Shown: positions 41,977 to 50,889 of the stretch, piece by piece
Numbering within the stretch: position 1 is the first letter of the stretch
How the letters are laid out: each line of letters begins with the position of its first letter
The notes under the pieces: model-generated
Told to the model about the DNA's origin: nothing
What the model saw: the letters and a program-made list of their open reading frames with translations, nothing else
Database searches by the model: none
Position numbers and translations under genes: made by a program
Origin: Streptomyces sp. ISL-98
GTDB lineage: Bacteria > Actinomycetota > Actinomycetes > Streptomycetales > Streptomycetaceae
DNA length: 64,000 nt
Assembly: GCF_018614055.1 (NCBI RefSeq)
Contig: NZ_JAGGPB010000036.1
Location: forward strand, 43,171-107,170
Direction of reading: 5' to 3'

Positions 41977-43953
41977 TCAGACCTGTACCCGGCGCTCCAC
42001 CACGTCGACGAGCTCGGCAATGGCTTCGTCGCGGGGAATGCCGTTCTTCTGCGACCCGTCGCGGTAGCGGAAGGAGACCGTGCCCGCATTCATGTCGTCG
42101 TCGCCCACGATGACCATGAACGGGACCTTGCTGCGCTGCGCGTTGCGGATCTTCTTCTGCATACGGTCCGAGGAGGCGTCCACCTCGACCCGCAGGCCCT
42201 TCTTCTTCGCCTCGGCGGCGAACTCCTGCAGGTACGGGACGTGCGCGTCGCCGATCGGGATGCCGGTGGCCTGGACCGGGGCCAGCCACGCCGGGAACGC
42301 GCCCGCGTAGTGCTCGAGAAGCACTGCGAAGAAGCGCTCGATGGAGCCGAACAGCGCGCGGTGGATCATGACCGGCTGCTGCTTGGTGCCGTCCGCCGAG
42401 GTGTACTCCAGGTTGAAGCGCTCCGGCAGGTTGAAGTCCAGCTGGACGGTCGACATCTGCCAGGTACGGCCGATGGCATCCTTGCACTGGACCGAGATCT
42501 TCGGGCCGTAGAAGGCCGCGCCGCCCGGGTCCGGGACCAGCGGGAGGCCCTGCTTCTCGGCGACCTGGCGCAGGGTCTCGGTGGCCTCTTCCCAGATCTC
42601 GTCCGAGCCGACGAACTTCTCCGGGTCCTTGGTGGACAGCTCCAGGTAGAAGTCGGTCAGACCGTAGTCGCGCAGCAGACCGAGGACGAAGGTGAGCGTC
42701 TTGTCGAGCTCCTCCGCCATCTGCTCCTTGGTGCAGTAGATGTGCGCGTCGTCCTGGGTGAAACCGCGGGCCCGGGTCAGGCCGTGCACCACACCGGACT
42801 TCTCGTACCGGTACACGGTCCCGAACTCGAAGAGGCGCAGCGGCAGTTCACGGTACGAACGCCCGCGCGCATCGAAGATCAGGTTGTGCATCGGGCAGTT
42901 CATGGGCTTGAGGTAGTAGTCCGTGCCCTCGTCGAGCTGCATGGGCGGGTACATGCCGTCGGCGTACCAGTCCAGGTGGCCCGACTTCTCGAAGAGCTTC
43001 CCCTTGGTGGCGTGCGGGGTGTAGACGAACTCGTACCCCTCCTCCTCGTGGCGCTTGCGCGAGTAGTCCTCCATGACCCGGCGGATGATGCCGCCCTTGG
43101 GGTGGAAGACCGCCAGGCCCGAGCCGATCTCGTCCGGGATGGAGAAGAGGTCCAGCTCGCTGCCGAGCTTGCGGTGGTCGCGCTTCTCGGCCTCGGCGAG
43201 GAACTCCAGGTGCGCCTTCAGCTCGTCCTTCGACGGCCACGCGGTGCCGTAGATGCGCTGGAGCATCGGGTTCTTCTCGCTGCCGCGCCAGTACGCAGCG
43301 GCGTTGCGCATGAGCTTGAAGGCGGGGATGTTGCGGGTGGTGGGCAGGTGCGGACCGCGGCACAGGTCCTTCCAGCACAGGTCACCGGTCTTGGCGTCCA
43401 AGTTGTCGTAGATGGTCAGCTCGCCGCCGCCCACCTCGACGTCCGCGCCGTCGTCCGTCGAAGCGGAGCCCTTGATGCCGATGAGCTCCAGCTTGTACGG
43501 CTCGTCGGCCAGCTCCTCGCGGGCGGCCTCGTCGGTGACGACACGGCGAGAGAAGCGCTGTCCGCGCTTCTGGATCTCCTGCATCTTCTTCTCGACGGCC
43601 TTGAGGTCCTCGGGGGTGAAGGGACGCTCGACGTCGAAGTCGTAGTAGAAGCCGTCCTTGACCGGCGGGCCGATGCCCAGCTTGGCCTCGGGGAAGAGCT
43701 CCTGCACGGCCTGCGCCATGACGTGCGCGGTCGAGTGGCGCAGGATGTTCAGGCCGTCCTCGGACGAGATCTCGACCGGCTCGACCTCCTCGCCGTCGGC
43801 GAGGACGTACGCCAGGTCCTTCAGCTCGCCCGCCACGCGCGCGGCGACGACGGTGCGCTCGCCGGGGAATAGCTCGGCCGCCGTAGTGCCCGTTGTCACC
43901 ACGCGCTCTTCCCGCTCGGAATCGCGTTGGATGAACACACGGACGTCTGACAC
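41977..43953 (-). CDS. thrS: Threonyl-tRNA synthetase
   Basis: 658 residues, full length. An N-terminal TGS domain comes first, then the editing domain with ILRHSTAHVMAQAVQELFPEAKLGIGPPVKDGFYYDF (HxxxH). The class II core has ADGMYPPMQLDEGTDYYLKPMNCPMHN (zinc Cys), RYEKSGVVHGLTRARGFTQDDAHIY and MIHRALFGSIERF. The anticodon domain closes with VGDDDMNAGTVSFRYRDG. GTG 43953 has AGGAGAG a few bases upstream. No T-box-like leader is seen in the 89 bp upstream. Confidence 0.97.
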   Translation of the reverse strand: MSDVRVFIQRDSEREERVVTTGTTAAELFPGERTVVAARVAGELKDLAYVLADGEEVEPVEISSEDGLNILRHSTAHVMAQAVQELFPEAKLGIGPPVKDGFYYDFDVERPFTPEDLKAVEKKMQEIQKRGQRFSRRVVTDEAAREELADEPYKLELIGIKGSASTDDGADVEVGGGELTIYDNLDAKTGDLCWKDLCRGPHLPTTRNIPAFKLMRNAAAYWRGSEKNPMLQRIYGTAWPSKDELKAHLEFLAEAEKRDHRKLGSELDLFSIPDEIGSGLAVFHPKGGIIRRVMEDYSRKRHEEEGYEFVYTPHATKGKLFEKSGHLDWYADGMYPPMQLDEGTDYYLKPMNCPMHNLIFDARGRSYRELPLRLFEFGTVYRYEKSGVVHGLTRARGFTQDDAHIYCTKEQMAEELDKTLTFVLGLLRDYGLTDFYLELSTKDPEKFVGSDEIWEEATETLRQVAEKQGLPLVPDPGGAAFYGPKISVQCKDAIGRTWQMSTVQLDFNLPERFNLEYTSADGTKQQPVMIHRALFGSIERFFAVLLEHYAGAFPAWLAPVQATGIPIGDAHVPYLQEFAAEAKKKGLRVEVDASSDRMQKKIRNAQRSKVPFMVIVGDDDMNAGTVSFRYRDGSQKNGIPRDEAIAELVDVVERRVQV

Positions 43954-44042
43954 CGGTCTCTCCTGACTGAGGGGGACGCACGCGATTTGCTACGCGCGCA
44001 ATCACTTACTGTACCGAGCCCGGCGCCCCCATCGCGAAACGG

Positions 44043-45260
44043 TTATTCCCCGCCGCACGCCTCCTCGAAAAAGTCCAGGTTCTCGTGGAGCGACTTCATC
44101 AGCCGGTCCCGCTCCGCATCGTCCACCTGCACGGGCACCACACTGTTCGCCCCGGTCAGCCGCCGGAAGCCGCCCCGGCTCTCCAGCTGCCCGTGGACCC
44201 TGATCGGCAGCCCGACCAGGTGTGCGTGGCCCGCTATCCGGTACGCCTCCTCGTCGAGCACCATGCGTACGTGCGGCACCTCCGCGCCGGCCAGGACGCG
44301 CATCCGTACCGTGCCCGCCCCGCGCGGCCCCGAGCGCCGCATCCGTACCACCGCGCCCGTGATCCGTACGGGTACGGACGGCTCGTCCAGCATGTAGCGG
44401 GCGCCTGCCTCGCGCAGGGCCGGCAGGTCGCCGGGCGAGAACTCGACCGGCTCGGGGTGCACCGCGCAGCCTGCCGGTACGCCCGCGGCGGGCGACCAGT
44501 CCAGGGCGATACGGGCGCCTTCGGAGCCGTGCACCAGCGCGATGAGCGCGTCGGTCAGCTCGCGGCTCACGCCGGCCTCGACGGCGGAGTCGAAGGCCTC
44601 CATGCCGCCGGTCGCCCGCTGGTAGTCGGTGGCCTCGCGGGCGGCGTGCAGCGCGTGGTGCAGCCGTACGACGGCGCCGCGTCCGCCCTCGACCGGTACG
44701 AAGGCGGTGAGGGTGCGTCCGCCGGGCGAGGTCCCCACCAGTACGCCCTCCAGGGACGTCTGGGCCTGCCGCCGGTGCCGCGCGCCGTAGTACCCGGCGC
44801 GGCCGCGGGCGGCGAGCGCTGCGGCGAGGAGCATCTGGCGTGCCGCGGACCGCAGTCGTTCCTGCGCGGTCCAGGAGGCGGCGCCCGAGCGCCCGTCGGG
44901 GACGTCGCGCCACCAGCGGATCTCGTCGCTGGGCACGGCGAGGGAGACGAGCACCTCGCGGGCCGACGGGGCGGCGCAGCGGGCGAGTGCGGTCAGTGCC
45001 TCGCCGAGCAGGTCGTCGCTGTCGGGGAACGCCCTGCTCTCCGGTACGAGCAGGCTCGTACCGCCGCCGGAGGATCCCGGCAGGGTCCAGCGCGCGTAGC
45101 GTCCGGCCGCTCCTCCGCGCCGCTGCCAGCCGTGCCGGTCGAGCAGCGCGCCGAGTACGGCGGGGTCGACCTGGCCGGGGTCGGGGCCTTCCCCGACGTC
45201 CCAGATTCCGGGTGCGTCGCTCGGGTGTGGTCGTACGGGCTCGTCGATCGGCCGGTGCAT
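44043..45260 (-). CDS. Uncharacterised protein paired with DUF4365 gene
   Basis: 405 residues, mixed alpha/beta, with no membrane span or signal peptide. Conserved-looking blocks include LLDRHGWQRRGGAAGRYARW at the front, a YYGARHRRQAQTSLEGVLVG turn in the middle, and a C-terminal beta-rich part (VRITGAVVRMRRSG, then VRMVLDEEAYRIAGHAHLVG and IRVHGQLESRGGFRRLTG). It ends in an acidic helix NLDFFEEACGGE. I do not recognise the family. Its ATG (45260..45258) shares one base with the stop of the DUF4365 gene (TGATG), so the two proteins are made together and probably work together. Confidence 0.85.
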   Translation of the reverse strand: MHRPIDEPVRPHPSDAPGIWDVGEGPDPGQVDPAVLGALLDRHGWQRRGGAAGRYARWTLPGSSGGGTSLLVPESRAFPDSDDLLGEALTALARCAAPSAREVLVSLAVPSDEIRWWRDVPDGRSGAASWTAQERLRSAARQMLLAAALAARGRAGYYGARHRRQAQTSLEGVLVGTSPGGRTLTAFVPVEGGRGAVVRLHHALHAAREATDYQRATGGMEAFDSAVEAGVSRELTDALIALVHGSEGARIALDWSPAAGVPAGCAVHPEPVEFSPGDLPALREAGARYMLDEPSVPVRITGAVVRMRRSGPRGAGTVRMRVLAGAEVPHVRMVLDEEAYRIAGHAHLVGLPIRVHGQLESRGGFRRLTGANSVVPVQVDDAERDRLMKSLHENLDFFEEACGGE

Positions 45261-45856
45261 CAGGGTCTCCCTCCCACCCCGACCCGGGTCATGATCTCGC
45301 AGAGTGCTCGGTCGTCGAATATCCGCGAGGTCGGGATCCGCACGGTCGTCCTGCGCCTGCCTGTCACCGGGTGTCCGGCCAGGTTGGTCCAGTAGCAGCA
45401 GTGCCGCAGGTCGAGGCGGTCGTGGCTGGCGCGCAGCCAGTCGTCCTGGGTCCGCGGTACGAGCATCACGACCAGGATCTTGTGCACGGAGACCGGGCTG
45501 CGGGCGAGCTTCTCCAGGTGGGGGTTGTCGAGCGTGAAGGAGAAGGCGGGTCCTGCCGGGTGCGGCGGGATCTGGTACGTGCACTTGAGCTGCACTTTGA
45601 TGGTGACTTCGTCGTCGACCGTGTGCCCGGGGGCGCTGTGGCTCACGTGCCAGTCGATGCCGTTGTCCGGAAAGGGCTGTGAGAGGGAGCATCCGGCGGC
45701 TGCCGCGACCGCGTGGAGGTAGCCCACCTGGAGTGTCTCCATGCAGGCGGTGGTGGCGAGAGCGCCGCGCAGTGGCGCGGTCCGTCCGGGCAGCAGCCCT
45801 CCCCCGTGGCTCTGGGCACGGGACGTTCCCCCAGGTTCGGGCTGCGCGAGCGCCAT
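45260..45856 (-). CDS. DUF4365-like protein with possible PD-(D/E)xK nuclease core
   Basis: 198 residues. After a 35-residue Gly/Arg leader, METLQVGYLHAVAAAAGCSLSQPFPDNGIDWHV leads into DDEVTIKVQLKCTYQ. The GIDW Asp68 and the VQLK Gln89/Lys91 match the D...QxK arrangement of DUF4365 proteins, predicted to share the PD-(D/E)xK nuclease fold. KILVVMLVPRTQDDWLRASHDRLDLRHCCYWTNLAGHP and STRIFDD-like SRIFDDRALCEIM follow. Nuclease activity is inference. It is divergent from a DEDDh exonuclease gene and coupled to the uncharacterised 405-residue gene. Confidence 0.85.
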   Translation of the reverse strand: MALAQPEPGGTSRAQSHGGGLLPGRTAPLRGALATTACMETLQVGYLHAVAAAAGCSLSQPFPDNGIDWHVSHSAPGHTVDDEVTIKVQLKCTYQIPPHPAGPAFSFTLDNPHLEKLARSPVSVHKILVVMLVPRTQDDWLRASHDRLDLRHCCYWTNLAGHPVTGRRRTTVRIPTSRIFDDRALCEIMTRVGVGGRP

Positions 45857-46043
45857 GGCTGACGAGTGCCTTCCGGGCCGTGCCGGTCAGTTCCCCGCGA
45901 CGCGCCGTCAACTGCGCGTCCCGTCACCTGTGTTGTCTCCGTACCACCTCTGCCGTAAACGGCGTACCGCACAAACGACCCGGGTATCACCGATTCGGGC
46001 AGGGGACGCACGCCATCTGCCAAGGGAGCAAGAGGAGTTCGAC

Positions 46044-46769
46044 ATGACGTGCTGGTACGAAGGACCCTTGGCCGCGTTCGACACCGAGACGACGGGGGTG
46101 GATGTCGAGGAGGACCGCATCGTGTCGGCCGCCCTGGTCGTGCAGGACATGCCGGGCGCGCGGGTGCGGGTGACCCGCTGGCTGGTGAATCCGGGGATTC
46201 CTGTGCCCGCGGAGGCCACTGAGATCCATGGCCTGACGGACGAGCACCTTCAGCGCAACGGCCGCTGGCCGGCGCCGGTCGTGGAGGAAATAGCCCGGTC
46301 GCTGGCCGAGCAGAGCATTGCCCGCCGGCCGCTGGTCGTGATGAACGCCCCGTTCGATCTGACGCTGCTCGACCGGGAGTTGAGGCGCCATCGGGCGTCG
46401 TCGCTGGCGCGGTATCTGGACAACCGGCCGCTGTGCGTGCTGGATCCGCGCGTACTGGACAAGCATCTGGACCGCTACCGCAAGGGCCGCCGTACGCTCA
46501 CCGATCTGTGCGCGCAGTACGAGGTCGAGCTGGACGGCGCCCATGACGCGGCCGCCGACGCGGCGGCGTCCCTGGAGGTCGTACGGGCGGTGGGGCGCCG
46601 CTTCGCGTCGCGTCTGGAGCGGCTTTCGCCTGCCGAGCTGCACACACTGCAGGCGGTGTGGCACGCGGCGCAGGCGCGTGGTCTGCAGGCGTGGTTCGCG
46701 CGCAACGGGTCGGAGGAGGAGGTCAATCCGGCCTGGCCGCTGCGCCCCGAACTCCCGGCCGCCGCCTGA
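46044..46769 (+). CDS. DEDDh 3'-5' exonuclease
   Basis: 241 residues of a DnaQ/epsilon-like exonuclease: ExoI LAAFDTETTGVDVEEDRIV (Asp/Glu metal ligands), ExoII VMNAPFDLTLLDREL (third Asp), and ExoIII GAHDAAADAAASLEVV with the H-xxxx-D pair of the DEDDh class. There is no polymerase-binding extension, so this is a free-standing nuclease whose substrate is unknown. ATG 46044 with GAGGAG seven bases upstream. Divergent from the DUF4365 pair; convergent with the 59-residue membrane protein. Confidence 0.94.
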   Translation: MTCWYEGPLAAFDTETTGVDVEEDRIVSAALVVQDMPGARVRVTRWLVNPGIPVPAEATEIHGLTDEHLQRNGRWPAPVVEEIARSLAEQSIARRPLVVMNAPFDLTLLDRELRRHRASSLARYLDNRPLCVLDPRVLDKHLDRYRKGRRTLTDLCAQYEVELDGAHDAAADAAASLEVVRAVGRRFASRLERLSPAELHTLQAVWHAAQARGLQAWFARNGSEEEVNPAWPLRPELPAAA

Positions 46770-46781
46770 TCGTACGGTCGC

Positions 46782-46961
46782 TCAGCGGGCTGCCTTCTTC
46801 ATCAGCACCAGGCCGGTGATCGCGCCGAGGCCGAAGACGCCGGAGACGACACTGAGGGCGATCTGCAGCCCGCTCTCGTCGACCATGAGGTTGAAGAAGA
46901 GATTGGCGGCCACGCAGGCGATCAGCAGCAGCCACAGAAGCGTCTTGGTCGCGGAGTTCAT
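46782..46961 (-). CDS. Small two-span membrane protein
   Basis: 59 residues, too short for most gene finders but well supported: ATG 46961 with GAAGGGG nine bases upstream and a clean stop 12 bp from the exonuclease stop. Two hydrophobic segments (TLLWLLLIACVAANLFFNLM and LQIALSVVSGVFGLGAITGLVLM) flank a short acidic DES loop, and it ends in KKAAR. This predicts a helical hairpin with both ends inside. No family name is recognised. Confidence 0.75.
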   Translation of the reverse strand: MNSATKTLLWLLLIACVAANLFFNLMVDESGLQIALSVVSGVFGLGAITGLVLMKKAAR

Positions 46962-47181
46962 CGGGTGCCCCTTCGTCGAGCGTCTAGCGTTCTTCGCGTT
47001 CGTGGATCACGGTATAGAGAGCGGCACGGCCCCTACCATCCAGCAGGCACCCGAGTCATGGTGCGGTCGGCTGCACCCCGGCAGCGGCAGTGGGCTACCC
47101 GTGACGACGTGAATTTCACCTATTGACAGCGGCCGGTTTTCTTGATGGCGGCCTGGGGCGGCGGCGTACGGCGGCATGAAA

Positions 47182-47214
47182 AAAGGCCGGTCCGTCTGTG
47201 ACGGACCGGCCTTT
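47182..47214 (-). terminator. tRNA-Val terminator
   Basis: A 15-bp perfect stem (47182-47196 with 47200-47214) and 3-nt loop, followed on the minus strand by a run of T, starts 6 nt past the tRNA. Confidence 0.9.
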
Positions 47215-47219
47215 CCCGG

Positions 47220-47291
47220 TGGGCGATACTGGTTTCGAACCAGTGACCTCTTCGGTGTGAACGAAGCGCTCTCCCACTGAGCTAATCGCCC
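47220..47291 (-). tRNA. tRNA-Val (CAC)
   Basis: 72 nt, cloverleaf intact: acceptor GGGCGAT/ATCGCCC, anticodon arm CTTCG-TTCACAC-CGAAG, T arm ACTGG-TTCGAAA-CCAGT, discriminator A, no encoded CCA. It differs from the copy at 50742-50813 by one T-loop base. A promoter-like TTGAAC (18 nt) TATGGT lies upstream. Confidence 0.97.
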
Positions 47292-47304
47292 GGGAACGGA
47301 CTGA

Positions 47305-47334
47305 ACCATACAACCCCCTGCGGGTTTCGTTCAA
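47305..47334 (-). promoter_or_regulatory. Housekeeping-type promoter for tRNA-Val (CAC)
   Basis: On the minus strand TTGAAC (47334-47329), an 18-nt spacer and TATGGT (47310-47305) lie 13 nt before the tRNA 5' end, a good match to sigma HrdB promoters. The -35 overlaps the 3' end of the SRPBCC gene. Confidence 0.6.
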
Positions 47335-47774
47335 ACCGCGAGGGCCGCCGCGAGCCCGCGCCGCCCCGCCCGCATCATCAGCGCGTGATTGGCGATGAAG
47401 ACGGGACGCCCGGGGACGGCGAACCGCCGCACCAGGGCCTTGCGCACCTCCACTTCCTGCTCGTAGACGGCGCGTGTGCCGGTGCCGTGCGGTCGCACGG
47501 TCCAGCGCGCCCAGCCGTCCATGTCGCCGGTCATGGCCGCTTCCAGTACGCCGGCGGCCGCGTCGCGGCGCGTCTCGCCGACCGTGACGACGAGTTCGTA
47601 CGGCAGGAGGGAGCGGAACCGGAAGGTGCCTGTGCGATCGTCGACGCGGGTTGCCTCGCGCACCTGCGGCCACCACCTCGGGTACTCCTCGGCGCGTTCC
47701 AGCACGGCGAACACGGCGTCGGGGGATGCCGTCAGATCCCATACGGTGCGGAAGCGGTAGTGGCACCAGTCCAT
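47331..47774 (-). CDS. SRPBCC (START-like) domain protein
   Basis: 147 residues, the length of a single polyketide-cyclase/START-like barrel: HYRFRTVWDLTASPDAVFAVLERAEEYPRWWPQVREA at the front, VDDRTGTFRFRSLLPYELVVTVGET in the middle, and the long C-terminal helix PVFIANHALMMRAGRRGLAAAL. These barrels bind hydrophobic ligands; the ligand is unknown. ATG 47774 (MDWCHYRFRT) gives the family-typical start, although the frame is open much further upstream. Its stop abuts the tRNA-Val promoter. Confidence 0.88.
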   Translation of the reverse strand: MDWCHYRFRTVWDLTASPDAVFAVLERAEEYPRWWPQVREATRVDDRTGTFRFRSLLPYELVVTVGETRRDAAAGVLEAAMTGDMDGWARWTVRPHGTGTRAVYEQEVEVRKALVRRFAVPGRPVFIANHALMMRAGRRGLAAALAV

Positions 47775-47864
47775 GCCTGAAGTCTGCGCGTATCCGGGGG
47801 TACTCACACACATCTGAGTATCCGAGCCCATGCCCCGGTGTGTGGCCCGAGCCACACTCCTGGC

Positions 47865-50680
47865 ATGGAGAATGCGCCACCACCCGCCGAGGAACTGATA
47901 CTCCTCGACCGCGAGCTGGGTCAACTCGAGATCCGCCGCACGCAGTTGCTGACCCGAAGGGCGTGGCTGATCAGCGCCATGCAGGCCGCGCAACCGGCCC
48001 CGCAGAACCCCTTCGCCGGCCACGCCCGGGGCTTCGGCGGCGGGCAGGTGCCGCGTGCGCCCATGGCCGCCGCGTCGGCGCCGGACGCATCGTCGCCGAG
48101 TGCGCAGAACGTACTGCTGACGCTCGGCGGCATTCTGCTCACGATCGCCGCCATCGCGTTCACGCTGGTCAGCTGGGGCCACATGGGCATCGGCGGCCGC
48201 TCTGCGGTACTGGGCGCCGTGACGGCGCTGGCTCTGTCCGCACCGGTTGTACTGCTGCGCCGCGGGCTCGTCTCGACCGCCGAATCGGTGGCCGCGCTCG
48301 GGCTCGTACTGACGGTGCTCGATGCGTACGCCCTGCACCGGGCCGCGCTGCTCGCCGTCGACGGCCTCGCTTACGCGGCGATCAGTTCGGCCGCGCTGGC
48401 GGCGCTCTGGGCGGCGTACGGTCTGGGGCTCGGCCGGCTGCGGATGCCGCTGCCCGCCGCTTTGGTCGCCGCTCAACTCCCCTTCCCGCTCTGGGCGCTG
48501 GCTTCCGGTGCGGGCCCGCTGACGCTGACCTGGTCGCTGCTGGCGACGGCCGCGCTCGACGTCGTCGTCGCTCTGTGGGGCAAGGGCCGTGGCGTACGTC
48601 CGATGGCTTGTGCCGCCGCCTGGCTTGCGGGTGCGTGGGCGCTGCTCAGTGCCGGTGCCATGTCCGTGGCCGCCGGTGACGCCGCCGACGCGGTGCGTCC
48701 CGGTGTGCTGCTCCTGGCGATCGCGGCCCTGGCCCTGTTCGCTGCCTGGCGCGCGCCGTCGCCGCACGCGGTGGCGCCTTCGGTCGCGGCGGGGCTTGCG
48801 GCGATCGCGGCGGGCGGCGGCGTGGTCCGGCCTGCCGTGCCGGACGCGTGGGCGGTGCCCGCGTACGTGCTGTGCGCCGTGGCCCTGTTGGCCGTTGTAC
48901 GGGTGAGCCTGCCGCGGCCCATGGTCCTCGGCCTGGCCGGTGCATCGGGTGCGGTGCTGGCCGGAGGCACGCTGTGGGCGCTGCCGCCGCTGGCGGTCAC
49001 GCTGCTGGGCCCCGTGGCTTGGGCGGAACGGGCATGGTCCGGCGCTCCGTCCGGCGTCCGGGACGCGCTCTCCGCCGACCTCCCGTGGTCCTGGACGACG
49101 GCGACTCCGCTGGTCCTGCTGACGACCGCAGCGGTCCTGGTGGCGGCCCGCCGCCTGACCACGGCCGACCGCCCCTGGCACACCCCGGCGGCGTGCGCGG
49201 CGCTGGCCCTGACGTGGGCGGCGGCTTTCGCGACCCCGGCGGCACTGGACCTCCGCTACGCGGTGGCAGTCCCGCTGTACGCACTGCTGACGGCGGCCCC
49301 GATGGCGCTGGCGGCACACCCCACGGCGCTGACGCGCTTCGCCGGCAACGCCACCCGTGCCCCGGCCCGAACCCTCAGCGCACCGACCGAGCCCGCGCCC
49401 ACCGCACAGGGCGAGGCACCGCACACATGCACCTCCGCAACACCCGTTACCCCCGCACAGGGCACAGGCCGCCCCATGCCCAAACACCACCAGCACACCG
49501 CCACCCACGCCGCCCCGCCCGGCGAAGCACCGGCCACAGGCACCTCGCCGGCACCCGGGACCCCCGCCCCGGCCCCCGGCACCGGCCCGGCACCCGAGGC
49601 ATCCGCCTCGGACACGCCCGCCACTCCGCCGCACGCCGGTACGCATGGCCCCGCGCAGTCCCCGCCCGCCGGCACCGCCCCCGTAGCGGACGCGGCCGCC
49701 CGGCCCGGCCCCGGCTCCGCCCTCGCCCTCACCGGGCTCGGCTGCGCCCTCGCGTCGGCCGTTTCCGTTTCGCTCGTGGCCCTGGCCTCCCAGGCGGCCA
49801 CCTTCGCGGTCCTCGGCTTCCTGCTGGTGCTGTTCGGCGCGGCCGCCGCCCTTGCCGCGGGCAGCGTCACACAGCCCGTCTCCGCCTGTGCGGCCGTCGT
49901 CTTCGCAACCGGGCTGGCCGGAGCCTGTGCCGCGGCGTTCGAGCTCCCGGCCCATCAGGTCGCGTTGGCGGTACTGGCCGTCCCGGCGGCGGTGGCTCTC
50001 CTGGCCGCCCGTATCCGTGGTCACCTCACCGCTCTGCCCATGGAACTCACCGGCGCCGCCGCGGCCCTCCTCGCGGTCGGGCTCGCCTCCGGCGATGCGC
50101 CGACCCTCGCGCTGGTGCTGGCCCTGTGCGGTGTCATCGCAGCGGGCACGGCCGTACGCGCCGACCGCCGGTTCGTCGGGTACGCCGCCGTGGCGCTCTT
50201 CGTACTGGCCACCTGGGTCCGCCTCGGCGCCTCGGGGACGTCACCACCCCCGAGGCGTACACCCTGCCCGTCACCGTCCCGGCGCTCGCCGTCGGCGTAC
50301 TGCGACGACGACGCGACCGCGAGGCCTCGTCCTGGACGGCGTACGGTCCCGGCCTCGCCGCGACCCTGCTGCCGAGCCTGATCGCGGCCTGGGGCGACGA
50401 GCAGTGGCTGCGCCCGCTGCTGCTCGGGGCAGCGGCCCTGGCCGTCACGCTCACCGGCGCCCGGCAGCGGCTCCAGGCCCTCCTGGTGCTCGGCGGCTCG
50501 GCCCTGGCCCTGGTCGCCCTGCACGAGCTGGCGCCGTACGTCGTCCAGGTCGTCGGCGTACTCCCCCGCTGGCTGCCGCCGGCCCTCGCGGGTCTCCTGC
50601 TGCTGGCGGTCGGCGCGACGTACGAGCAGCGGCTGCGCGACGCCCGCAGGCTGCGGGACACCCTGGGCCGGATGCACTGA
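47865..50680 (+). pseudogene. Large multispan membrane protein, reading frame broken near 50234
   Basis: Starting at ATG 47865 (MENAPPPAEELILLDREL), the frame encodes about 790 residues with roughly 15-20 hydrophobic spans and a Pro/Thr/His-rich soluble insertion (about 49350-49700). It then drifts into Arg/Pro/Ser-rich junk and stops at 50381. A frame one base back continues with clear membrane-protein sequence (TTPEAYTLPVTVPALAVG, then LLPSLIAAWGDEQWLRPLLLG) to a normal end at 50680. Adding one G at the GGGG run at 50234-50237 would restore a single ~938-residue protein. It resembles the large Streptomyces membrane proteins with an N-terminal LxxLDxELxxLExRR segment. Either a real disabling indel or a sequence error. 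Confidence 0.8.
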
Positions 50681-50700
50681 ACCGGCACACGGCAACGACG

Positions 50701-50732
50701 AAGGCCCGGAAGACTTTCGTCTTCCGGGCCTT
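50701..50732. terminator. Bidirectional terminator
   Basis: A 13-bp perfect inverted repeat (50701-50713 with 50720-50732) ends in AAGG/CCTT. It serves the membrane-protein gene on one strand and tRNA-Val on the other. Confidence 0.85.
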
Positions 50733-50741
50733 CGGTCCGGG

Positions 50742-50813
50742 TGGGCGATACTGGGTTCGAACCAGTGACCTCTTCGGTGTGAACGAAGCGCTCTCCCACT
50801 GAGCTAATCGCCC
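50742..50813 (-). tRNA. tRNA-Val (CAC), second copy
   Basis: 72 nt; 71 of 72 bases equal the copy at 47220-47291, with T loop TTCGAAC. No CCA is encoded. The 76 bp upstream are mostly occupied by a terminator hairpin and only a weak TAATGT -10-like element is visible, so its promoter is unclear. Confidence 0.97.
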
Positions 50814-50832
50814 CGGCGCTCCGCAAACATTA

Positions 50833-50864
50833 CCCCATGGCCGGGGGTTCCCCCGGCCATGGGG
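50833..50864 (-). terminator. Terminator after the TIGR02611-type gene
   Basis: A 14-bp perfect stem (50833-50846 with 50851-50864) and 4-nt loop, 26 nt past the stop codon at 50890. Confidence 0.85.
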
Positions 50865-50889
50865 GAAGGTCCCGCGGACCGATGACCGG

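Noticed and set aside
43954..44042. T-box or other leader RNA before thrS
   Set aside because: The 89-bp gap is too short and shows no T-box sequence or specifier stem.
47331..50024. 897-codon minus-strand frame containing the SRPBCC domain
   Set aside because: Only the last 147 codons look like protein; the rest is antisense to the membrane-protein gene.
50200..50260. Programmed -1 frameshift at the broken membrane-protein gene
   Set aside because: No X-XXY-YYZ slippery heptamer or downstream pseudoknot is evident; a one-base indel is simpler.
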